Below are positions 34,056-41,074 of a stretch of 64,000 bases of DNA, in pieces. Every line of letters begins with the position of its first letter. The first letter of the stretch is position 1. Position numbers and translations under genes: made by a program. The stretch covers positions 62,001-126,000 of the forward strand of contig JAEUHK010000124.1 in the NCBI GenBank assembly GCA_016795465.1, written 5' to 3'. The notes below the pieces were generated by a model. That model saw nothing but the letters and a program-made list of their open reading frames with translations, ran no database searches and was not told where the DNA came from. This stretch comes from Verrucomicrobiaceae bacterium (GTDB taxonomy: Bacteria; Verrucomicrobiota; Verrucomicrobiia; Verrucomicrobiales; Verrucomicrobiaceae).

Positions 34056-34838
34056 ATGATCCGATCTGTCTGCGCCGCCTTCTTTGCACTCCTCATCTCC
34101 ACTGCCTTCGCCGAGGAGCCGAAGTGGATTCCGCTCTTCAATGGCAAGGATTTGACTGGCTGGACGATCAAGATCGCGAAACGGCCGCTGGGTGAGAATT
34201 TTGCGAACACCTTCCGCGTCGAGGACGGCATCCTGAAGGTCAGCTACGATGGCTACGAGAAGTTTGTCCAGCAATACGGGCACCTTTTCACCAACCTGGC
34301 CTACTCGCACTACATCCTGCGCATGGAGTATCGGTTCACCGGCACGATGATGGCGGACGCGCCGAAGTATGTGAACCTCAACAGCGGCGTGATGCTGCAT
34401 GCGCAGCCACCGCAGAGCATGCGCTTCGATCAGGGCTTCCCATCGAGCCTGGAGATGCAGTTCCTCGCCGATGAAGGCAAAGGACCTCGCCCCACGGGCA
34501 ATCTCTGCACGCCGGGCACGCATGTGGAGATGGCGGGGCAGCTTTTCACGAAGCACATCGCCAAATCGAGCTCGCCGACCTTTCCCGCCGAGGAATGGGT
34601 GCGCGCGGAGATGGAGGTGCGCGGCCACAACGAGATCATCCACCGCATCAACGGCGTCGAGGTGCTGCGCTACCAGCATCCGGTGCTCGATCCGTCCTGC
34701 ACCATCGCTCCTGCGAGCGACATCACCGCCGCCGGTGGCGATGTGAAGCTGGGCTACGGCCACATCGCGCTGCAAGCCGAGGGCCAGCCGGTGTGGTTTC
34801 GGAAGATCGAGCTGATGTCGCTGGAGGCTTCCAAGTAG
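34056..34838 (+). CDS. Secreted DUF1080 protein (3-keto-disaccharide hydrolase family)
   Basis: A 260-residue protein with signal peptide MIRSVCAAFFALLISTAFA. WIPLFNGKDLTGWTIK is the hallmark DUF1080 start, and the rest follows the jelly-roll lectin-like fold through GDVKLGYGHIALQAEGQPVWFRKIEL. Members hydrolyse 3-keto-glycosides or bind sugars. It lies between two sulfatase genes on the opposite strand, in keeping with a role in glycan breakdown. Confidence 0.93.
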   Translation: MIRSVCAAFFALLISTAFAEEPKWIPLFNGKDLTGWTIKIAKRPLGENFANTFRVEDGILKVSYDGYEKFVQQYGHLFTNLAYSHYILRMEYRFTGTMMADAPKYVNLNSGVMLHAQPPQSMRFDQGFPSSLEMQFLADEGKGPRPTGNLCTPGTHVEMAGQLFTKHIAKSSSPTFPAEEWVRAEMEVRGHNEIIHRINGVEVLRYQHPVLDPSCTIAPASDITAAGGDVKLGYGHIALQAEGQPVWFRKIELMSLEASK

Positions 34839-34912
34839 CGGAAAACGTGAGCTTTTCGGAAACGAGGGCCAGCGAGCAACGAAACATTTCATCGGCGTGC
34901 TGACGCCCGCCG

Positions 34913-36547
34913 CTACGGTTGCTTCTTTTTCTTCTTCGCAGCGCCTTCCGGGCGATGTTCCTCGCCCCAGTCGTTGCGGACCTCGCCGATCCATTCGTCC
35001 ACAAAACTGCTCGCGGCCCAGTCTTCCCATTGGCGGATGAGGTGCTGGCTTAGCGCGGGGAATTTAGTGATGATGTCGTGTTGCTCGGTGCGGTCGTCGT
35101 CGATGTTGTAGAGTTCCCACGGGCCTTTGAACTTCTTCACGAGCTTCCATGGGCCGCTGCGCAGGGCGCGATTGCCTTCGTGCATCCAGAAGATGGGCTT
35201 CACGCGATGCAGCGGCTCGCCTTGGATCGCCGGCATGAGCGAGAGGCCTTCGGCGGGTAAAATCTTGTGCCCTTTGAACTCGCCGGGATAAACCGCGCCG
35301 GTCACATCGCAGGCGGTGGCCATGATATCGATGAGATGCGCGGGCTGATGCTCCAGCTTGCCATTTCGTGCTGCGGGGATGCCCGCAGGCCAGTGGGCGA
35401 TCAGCGGCGAACTGATGCCGCCTTCGTGCGTGAAGTGCTTGTAGCGGCGGAAGGGCGTGTTGTTCAGCGTGGCCCAGGTCATGCCGAGGAAAACGCTGCT
35501 GTCCGGCCCGCCGAGATCGGGGCCTTGCGTGATGCCGCGCGGCCCGCCCTCGGCGTTGCCGCCGTTGTCACTCATGAAAAAGATGAGCGTGTTCTCAAAC
35601 ATCCCGCGCTCCTTCAGCCCCGCGATCATGCGGCCGACGCTTTGATCCACGCAGTCGAGCATGGCGGCGTAGATCGACATGAGCAGGTCGTAGCGGTCTT
35701 TGTCCTCCTCGCTGAGTGAATCCCACGCGGGCACATCCGCCGGACGCGGCGCGAGCGGCCATTTCGCCTCGACGATGCCGAGTTCGATCTGCTTTCTATG
35801 CCGAGCCTCGCGCAGCTTGTCCCAGCCGATTTTGTATTTGCCGCGATACTTCGCGATCACGTCCTTCGGCGCCTTCAGCGGGAAGTGCGGCGCTCCATGC
35901 GCGAAGTATTGGAAGAACGGCTTCCCGCTTGCCTTCGCATCATCGAGGAATTTCAGCGCCCAGTCGGTGAACATGAAGGTGGAATACCACTCGCCGCTGC
36001 CGACCTCCGGCGAATCGGCCGCCACTTTGCGTCCATCGAGGTAAACCCACTTACAGGCGTCCTTGCTGCGCTCCTTCGGGAAATACAGCTCGCCAAACTG
36101 CGTCGTCGCCGTGCGCTGAAAGCCGCGCTCCCACGGCGGCGTGCCGTTTTGCTGCCCCAGATGCCATTTTCCGACGATGGACGTGTGATAGCCCGCCGCG
36201 CCGAGCACCTCCGCCATCGTCACGCAGCGATCATGGAGCTTTGCGTGCGTGCCTTTCGACTCCGGCAGCTTCAAGCCATCAAGATAGCCCATCCCCGCCT
36301 GATGCGGATACAAACCGGTCATCAAAGCGGCACGCGTGGTGCTGCAACGCGCCGTGTTGTAAAATTGCGTGAAGCGCACGCCGCCCGCCGCCAGCGCATC
36401 GAGATTCGGCGTCGGGATTTCGCTGCCGTAGCAGCCGAGATCGCTGAAACCCATGTCATCGACGAGGATGACGAGGACGTTCGGCTGCGCCGAAAAGGAC
36501 GAATGAAGAATGAGGAATGACGAAAGGGCCAGCAGGAGGTGCTTCAT
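34913..36547 (-). CDS. Secreted arylsulfatase-type sulfatase with atypical active-site motif
   Basis: A 544-residue sulfatase, signal peptide MKHLLLALSSFLILHSSFS. The metal sites (VILVDDMGFSDLGCYG, IFFMSDNGGNAEGG) and VGKWHLGQ are intact. The formylglycine motif reads CSTTRAALMTG (Cys 68), so Thr 70 replaces the usual Pro of CxPxR. The enzyme may still be matured, but this should be tested. The C-terminus is a short Lys-rich tail. It follows the ribose-type permease gene on the same strand by 70 bases and may belong to that transport operon. The start at 36547 gives the signal peptide. Confidence 0.93.
   Translation of the reverse strand: MKHLLLALSSFLILHSSFSAQPNVLVILVDDMGFSDLGCYGSEIPTPNLDALAAGGVRFTQFYNTARCSTTRAALMTGLYPHQAGMGYLDGLKLPESKGTHAKLHDRCVTMAEVLGAAGYHTSIVGKWHLGQQNGTPPWERGFQRTATTQFGELYFPKERSKDACKWVYLDGRKVAADSPEVGSGEWYSTFMFTDWALKFLDDAKASGKPFFQYFAHGAPHFPLKAPKDVIAKYRGKYKIGWDKLREARHRKQIELGIVEAKWPLAPRPADVPAWDSLSEEDKDRYDLLMSIYAAMLDCVDQSVGRMIAGLKERGMFENTLIFFMSDNGGNAEGGPRGITQGPDLGGPDSSVFLGMTWATLNNTPFRRYKHFTHEGGISSPLIAHWPAGIPAARNGKLEHQPAHLIDIMATACDVTGAVYPGEFKGHKILPAEGLSLMPAIQGEPLHRVKPIFWMHEGNRALRSGPWKLVKKFKGPWELYNIDDDRTEQHDIITKFPALSQHLIRQWEDWAASSFVDEWIGEVRNDWGEEHRPEGAAKKKKKQP
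36497..36531. repeat. Degenerate 7-base-phased repeat tract at a signal peptide
   Basis: Five heptads with consensus ATGACGA / ATGAAGA overlie the signal-peptide codons of the sulfatase at 34913-36547, the same place as in the sister sulfatase (33932). Confidence 0.8.
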
Positions 36548-36568
36548 GGAGGATGAAACGGGTGAGTG

Positions 36569-36589
36569 GATCGCAGATTGCAGATGGAA
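36569..36589. repeat. Short 7-base-phased repeat
   Basis: Three heptads (GATCGCA, GATTGCA, GATGGAA) lie 22 bases upstream of the sulfatase start, between it and the permease stop. It is the weakest member of the family and could be chance. Confidence 0.4.
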
Positions 36590-36617
36590 TCCGCCTGCAC
36601 CTATCCGGGAGACACCC

Positions 36618-37541
36618 TCACTTTCGCCGCCAGGTATCCGCGAGCACCGCGGCCACAATCACCGCGCCGGTCACGACGCGCTTCATCGGCTCTGAGGCAC
36701 CGATCTGAACCAAGCCAGCCTCCAGTGTGGCGATGATGAGCACGCCCATGAAGCTCTTCACGATGCTGCCGCGTCCGCCCATGAGGCTCGTGCCGCCCAC
36801 CACCACGGCGGCGATGGCGCTCAATTCGAAACCCACGCCCGCATTCGGATCGGCGCTGCCGAGGCGAGAGCAATTGAAGACCGCCGCAAGACCCGTCAGC
36901 GAGCCCAACAAGGCATGCGCGAGGATGCGCGGACGATCCACCGGCACGCCGGAGACCAGCGCCGCCTCCCGATTGGCTCCAATCGCGATCCAATGCCGCC
37001 CCACCGCCATGTGCGAGAGCACCACATGACCCGCGATCACCACGAGAAGACTGATCACAAAGGCCGGCGAGATCACCAAACCTCCAAACGGAGCCCCGAG
37101 CGTCTCCACCGCCGCGCCGATGTATTTCGTCTGCGAATCCGTGGCGAGAAACGAGAGCCCACGTGCCATCTCCAGCATGCCGAGCGACACGATGAAGGAC
37201 GGCAACCGCAGCTTCACACTCACCGCGCCCGTCGTCCCACCGATCGCCGTGCCCACCAAAAGGCTGCCGAGCAAGGCAAGCGGCAGTCCCCACTGCCAGT
37301 CCGCCATCATCACGCCTACCGCCGCCCCGCAAAGCCCCAGCACCGAGCCCACCGAAAGGTCGATCCCGCCCGTGATCATCACCACCGTCATCCCCGTGGC
37401 CACCAAGGCGAGTGCCGGAATGCGGTTCGCGATGTTGCCCAGCGTCGTCACACTCCAGAATGTGTCCCGCAGCAGGCCAAACAGCAAAATCATGGCCACG
37501 AGCACGGCGAAGAGGATGAGGAAGTCGGCGAAGCGGCGCAT
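36618..37541 (-). CDS. Ribose-type sugar ABC transporter permease
   Basis: A 307-residue inner-membrane protein with 8-10 predicted helices. ALALVATGMTVVMITGGIDLSVGSV and the cytoplasmic loop AIGANREAALVSGV (the EAA-like coupling motif) are classic RbsC-family segments. It would move a monosaccharide inward. The substrate-binding protein is encoded upstream on the same strand with a small ORF in between. No RbsA-type ATPase gene lies in the window. The ATG at 37541 gives a normal N-terminus. Confidence 0.92.
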   Translation of the reverse strand: MRRFADFLILFAVLVAMILLFGLLRDTFWSVTTLGNIANRIPALALVATGMTVVMITGGIDLSVGSVLGLCGAAVGVMMADWQWGLPLALLGSLLVGTAIGGTTGAVSVKLRLPSFIVSLGMLEMARGLSFLATDSQTKYIGAAVETLGAPFGGLVISPAFVISLLVVIAGHVVLSHMAVGRHWIAIGANREAALVSGVPVDRPRILAHALLGSLTGLAAVFNCSRLGSADPNAGVGFELSAIAAVVVGGTSLMGGRGSIVKSFMGVLIIATLEAGLVQIGASEPMKRVVTGAVIVAAVLADTWRRK

Positions 37542-37572
37542 GGTTGGAAAGAAGAATCGTGGCTGAATTCGG

Positions 37573-37848
37573 TCAACGTGGCAACGGTGCCTCGGGATCA
37601 ATGGCGAGAGAACGCAGGTGCTCTTTTTCAGCCTCGTTCAATTCCCGCCCAAGGTTAGTGGCAAGATCGTCGATCCGGTCTCGAAAGCCGTGAATGAAAG
37701 CCAGAGACAGTCCCAGAGCCGCCTTTTTGACCGCCTCCCGTTTCGGAGAGCCGGCGTCCAGGTTTTTCTCAACCTGTCGGAGCAGATCGCACAAGCGATG
37801 CAGTTCGGCTTCATCCTCGTTCGTCATTCGCCATTCTGGTTTCGTCAT
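37573..37848 (-). CDS. Small helical protein translationally coupled to the sugar-binding protein
   Basis: A 91-residue, charged, mostly helical soluble protein. Its ATG overlaps the stop of the binding-protein gene (ATGA, 37845-37848), so translation is probably coupled. An alternative internal Met at 37827 would drop MTKPEWR, which is encoded by a heptad repeat. It lies exactly where the ATPase or permease gene is expected, 31 bases before the permease. No family recognised. It is too short to be an ATPase and has no Walker motif. Confidence 0.6.
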   Translation of the reverse strand: MTKPEWRMTNEDEAELHRLCDLLRQVEKNLDAGSPKREAVKKAALGLSLAFIHGFRDRIDDLATNLGRELNEAEKEHLRSLAIDPEAPLPR

Positions 37849-37851
37849 TTG
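37817..37851. repeat. Degenerate 7-base-phased repeat tract at a stop/start overlap
   Basis: Five heptads (complement of ATGACGA / ATGGCGA) span the ATGA overlap between the sugar-binding-protein gene and the small helical-protein gene. The repeat supplies both possible start codons of the latter. Confidence 0.75.
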
Positions 37852-38765
37852 GTGACGACATCCACCGGGGTCTGCTGATCCGTGGGCGACGCTTTGTCCT
37901 TCAGCGCCTTCAAGGCGGCTTCGATGCCGAAGACGGCGAGTTGATCGCCGTGCTGGTCGGCCGTGGCGAGGACGCGACCATCGGCGAGGAGCGGCTTGAG
38001 CGCGGCGATGTTGTCGAAGCCGACGATTTGGATCTGGCCGGCCTTGCCAGCGGCTTGAACGGCTGCGGCGGCACCGAGGGCCATGTTGTCGTTGGCGCAG
38101 AGCAGGGCTTTCACATTCGGATTCGCCGCCAGAATGCCTGCGGCGACACCATTGGCCTTTTCCATCTCCCATTGGCCACTTTGTGAACTCACGATTTTGA
38201 TGCCCGCGGCATTCATCGCGTCCTCAAAGCCTGCTTTGCGCTGCTGCGCGTTGAAGGCGGTGGTCACGCCTTCGATGATCGCCACCTCGTCGCCAGCCTT
38301 CAGCTTCTTCGCGAGCACCTCACCGACTGCTTTGGCTCCAGCACGATTATCGGGGCCGACGAACGGAACAGCGAGGCCTGCCTGCTTGAGTGTGTCGGCG
38401 TCGAGTTTGTTATCGATGTTGATAACGAGCACGCCAGCGTCTTTGGCCCGCTTGAGCACCGTGACGAGCGCCTTCGAGTCCGCGGGCGCGATGACGATGG
38501 CCTGCACGCCCTGCGCCACCATCTGCTCGACCAAACCCACCTGCTCCGCGAGGTCTGTCTCGTTCTTGATGCCGTTCACGACGAGGTCGTAATCCGCCGC
38601 GTGGGCTGCCTGATGCTTCTTCGCGCCTTCCGCCATCGTCTGGAAGAACTCATTCGCCAACGACTTCATCACCAGCGCCACCTTCGGCTTTCCTGAGGCA
38701 TTCGAGGGATCGGCAGGCTTGCACGCGGCAAGCAGGCAGGCGGCGAGAAGAAGGAGCTTTTTCAT
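37845..38765 (-). CDS. Ribose-type sugar ABC transporter substrate-binding lipoprotein
   Basis: A 306-residue protein with lipoprotein signal (MKKLLLLAACLLAAC, lipobox Cys 15). The periplasmic-binding-protein 4 fold is clear: KVALVMKSLANEFFQTMAEGAK, AIVIAPADSKALV, VPFVGPDNRAGAKAVGEVL, ALLCANDNMALGAAAAV and IVGFDN. These place it with RbsB-like binders. It is the first gene of a minus-strand set continuing with the small ORF, the permease and a sulfatase. The longer frame to 39113 is a shadow of the sigma gene. Confidence 0.93.
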   Translation of the reverse strand: MKKLLLLAACLLAACKPADPSNASGKPKVALVMKSLANEFFQTMAEGAKKHQAAHAADYDLVVNGIKNETDLAEQVGLVEQMVAQGVQAIVIAPADSKALVTVLKRAKDAGVLVINIDNKLDADTLKQAGLAVPFVGPDNRAGAKAVGEVLAKKLKAGDEVAIIEGVTTAFNAQQRKAGFEDAMNAAGIKIVSSQSGQWEMEKANGVAAGILAANPNVKALLCANDNMALGAAAAVQAAGKAGQIQIVGFDNIAALKPLLADGRVLATADQHGDQLAVFGIEAALKALKDKASPTDQQTPVDVVTK

Positions 38766-38900
38766 GCGGTTGGTCCAAACAGCATGCCGGACCGCGTCTT
38801 GCGCCGCAATGATCTTTTCGCCTCGACGCTTCTTGATCTGGTCTTTTTCATGACGCCTGTCATACAAGGTCCGCGCCCGTGCCACGAATCGGGCAAATGA

Positions 38901-39413
38901 ATGGACAGTGCCATCGCCGCCAGCCTCGAATCTCTGCACCCGGACGCCTTCGGCTGGGCGCTGCATTGCTGCGGCGGGGACGGGGGACGTGCGGAGGACG
39001 TGTTGCAGAATGCCTACCTGAAGGTGGCGGCGGATCGCGTGCGCTTCGACGGGCGCTCGGCCTTCAAGACGTGGTGGTTCGGCGTGATCCGCTTCACGGC
39101 GCTGGAGGAGCATCGGCGGGCGCGGTTTCGCGAGTCACTGCTCGGGAAACTGCTCGCGAGCTTCACCGAGGAGCATCATCCGTCTCCGTCACGGCAGATC
39201 GAGCGGGACGAGCAGGCGGCGCGGCTGCGGGCGGCGTTGGAAAAGCTGCCCGCGAGGCAGGCGGAGGCTCTGCACCTCGTCTTTTACCAGGATTTGACGC
39301 TCAACGAGGCGGCACAGGTCATGCGTGTGAGCCTCGGTTCCGTGCGTCAGCATTACGAACGCGGCAAAGCGCGGCTGCGCGAGCTGCTGCAAACCTCTTC
39401 CGGCCATGAATGA
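38901..39413 (+). CDS. ECF-type RNA polymerase sigma factor
   Basis: A 170-residue sigma-70 family protein of the extracytoplasmic group. Region 2 includes AEDVLQNAYLKVAADRVRFDGRSAFKTWWFGVIR, and region 4 includes LPARQAEALHLVFYQDLTLNEAAQVMRVSLGSVRQHYERGKARLRELL, a helix-turn-helix. It overlaps the next small gene by eight bases. It should direct transcription of envelope-stress or similar genes. The 135-base upstream gap from the divergent transporter gene holds the promoter; TGTCATACAAGG near 38867 is a possible auto-promoter element. Confidence 0.93.
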   Translation: MDSAIAASLESLHPDAFGWALHCCGGDGGRAEDVLQNAYLKVAADRVRFDGRSAFKTWWFGVIRFTALEEHRRARFRESLLGKLLASFTEEHHPSPSRQIERDEQAARLRAALEKLPARQAEALHLVFYQDLTLNEAAQVMRVSLGSVRQHYERGKARLRELLQTSSGHE

Positions 39414-39705
39414 CGACCTGAAACCTCACTTTGATCATTTGCGCGAATCCGAGCGGACTTCAGCGCCCGCGTGGCATCCGCGTTTTTTGCGAGCGCCATC
39501 CGCGGAACCTCGTTGGGCACCTCGACTGGCCTTTGCTGCCGTTCTGGCCTGTGCAGCGGCTTTTTGGATGCTGCCGCCGAAAGTGCACAGCGTGGCCGAT
39601 TTGCCGCCGCTGCTCGATTCGGAGCCTCGTGAGCTGTTTGCGAGCCTCGATGCACCTTCGACTGATTTTCTTCTTCCAACCCATCTGACCATCCACCTCC
39701 CATGA
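39406..39705 (+). CDS. Small single-TM protein, probable anti-sigma factor
   Basis: A 99-residue protein: a cytoplasmic N-terminal part of about 40 residues, one membrane helix (about 41-56, LAFAAVLACAAAFWML) and a periplasmic tail. It overlaps the sigma gene by eight bases and the next gene by four, so it is co-translated with both. The layout resembles short anti-sigma factors such as CnrY, but no similarity can be claimed from the sequence. The assignment rests on position and topology. Confidence 0.65.
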   Translation: MNDDLKPHFDHLRESERTSAPAWHPRFLRAPSAEPRWAPRLAFAAVLACAAAFWMLPPKVHSVADLPPLLDSEPRELFASLDAPSTDFLLPTHLTIHLP

Positions 39706-40547
39706 AACCCCTCCTTCTCTCCCTTCTCATTAGTGTCACCGCGGCCGTTGCAGGCCCGGAGCAGCTTCTCAATGCCGGTTTGCTCTCGCCGGAGATCATC
39801 CAGCAGATCAAACCGGAGCTCGGACTCACCGCCGAGCAGGAATCGAAAATGACGGCCCTCATCAGCGAGGCCAAAGCGAAGGGATCGGGCGCTGAATCGG
39901 CCCTGAAGGAGCAGCAGAAGACGCTGCAGCAGATGCTGCGTGATCCTGCCACGACCGTCGAGACCGCCAGCGACATGCTGGGCAAGGTGCTGGCCTCTGA
40001 AGGCGAGGTGAAGCAGCTCCAGCTCCGCACCTTGCTGGCGCTGCGTGATGTGCTGACGCCGGAGCAGCAGAAGAAGGCGGTGAAGCTCACGCTGGCATCG
40101 AAGGCTGTCAGCGCGAAAGCCGATCTGCAGAGCACGGTGATGGCGAAGGCCAACAAGCTTCGTGCCGCCGTGGATGCGCTCACAGAAAAGCCCACCGAAG
40201 CGATGGCCTATCGCGGTCAGGAGATCGAGACGATGATCAAGAGCGGCGACTGGACCTCCGCGGATGCGGCGCTTGATGCGCTTATCAAAGACTCGGGCCT
40301 GAACGAACCCGAAGAGGCCAGTGCGGCCCCCGACTTCTCGACCTTTGAGCCGGGTGACACGAATCTCGACGCTCTGCAATCACGCTTTGAGTCCGTCAAA
40401 GAGCGTGCGCAGGAGATCATCTCGATTCCCGTGATGCGCCGCATGCTGAAGGCGAAGGAAGCCTTTGAAGCCGCGAAGGCCGCGCAGGATGCCACGGCCG
40501 TCGGCCGCATCCTCACCTTTGCCGAGAAGGAGCTCGACAAGAAGTGA
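39702..40547 (+). CDS. Periplasmic LTXXQ/CpxP-like helical protein
   Basis: A 281-residue exported protein, signal peptide MKPLLLSLLISVTAAVA. LGLTAEQESKMTALISEAKAK and DVLTPEQQKKAVKL are paired LTxxQ-type motifs of the Spy/CpxP/CnrX group, within long helices. Such proteins bind unfolded protein or metal and often feed an anti-sigma factor. The start overlaps the stop of the small TM protein by four bases. With the sigma factor it forms a likely envelope-sensing triad. The C-terminal half is helical and not assigned. Confidence 0.75.
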   Translation: MKPLLLSLLISVTAAVAGPEQLLNAGLLSPEIIQQIKPELGLTAEQESKMTALISEAKAKGSGAESALKEQQKTLQQMLRDPATTVETASDMLGKVLASEGEVKQLQLRTLLALRDVLTPEQQKKAVKLTLASKAVSAKADLQSTVMAKANKLRAAVDALTEKPTEAMAYRGQEIETMIKSGDWTSADAALDALIKDSGLNEPEEASAAPDFSTFEPGDTNLDALQSRFESVKERAQEIISIPVMRRMLKAKEAFEAAKAAQDATAVGRILTFAEKELDKK

Positions 40548-40597
40548 GCGCTGTTCCGTGCTTGCCGCGGCAGCGGGCGATGTGGTAGCCTGCGGGC

Positions 40598-41071
40598 ATG
40601 AAAACGGCGTTCTTGATCCTTCCGCTGCTGGTTGTGGTATCGCTCGGCCAGATTGCGACTCCCACCACTCCGACGAAATCTGCCACGCGTGATGTTTCGA
40701 GCGGCGGGAACACAAGCACCGCCGTCGTGAACGCCAAGCCGGCCTCCGGCGAGTCCACCGCACGCATCACGAGTCATTACTCGTTTGGTGATGCACGACA
40801 GTGGAAAAGCACCGATGGACGCTCTTTGGTCGGCAAAATGATCGCGTTTGAAGACGCGGTGATCGAGGTGAAGCGCCCGACGGCCGCGGAGGCCCGCGCC
40901 GCCGCGATGTCCGCCCCGGCACCGAAGCCGCCGGAGAAGTTCACACTCATGCGGGATGGCAAAATTCGTCTGCTGGTGAACAACAAGCCTTACGAGGTGG
41001 CGCTCGACCGCCTCAGCGAGGACGATCGTGCCTTTGCGAAGCAGGTGGAGGAGTCTGTGAACCGGAAGTGA
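40598..41071 (+). CDS. Exported SHD1-domain protein
   Basis: A 157-residue protein with signal peptide MKTAFLILPLLVVVSLG, a Thr/Ser-rich low-complexity stretch, and an SHD1-like domain split by an Ala/Pro insert: RQWKSTDGRSLVGKMIAFEDAVIEVKR, then LLVNNKPYEVALDRLSEDDRAFA. SHD1 modules are common in secreted PVC proteins; their ligand there is not known. It follows the LTXXQ-like gene by 50 bases and may be part of the same regulon. Its stop is four bases from the convergent isomerase stop. Confidence 0.8.
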   Translation: MKTAFLILPLLVVVSLGQIATPTTPTKSATRDVSSGGNTSTAVVNAKPASGESTARITSHYSFGDARQWKSTDGRSLVGKMIAFEDAVIEVKRPTAAEARAAAMSAPAPKPPEKFTLMRDGKIRLLVNNKPYEVALDRLSEDDRAFAKQVEESVNRK

Positions 41072-41074
41072 GCG

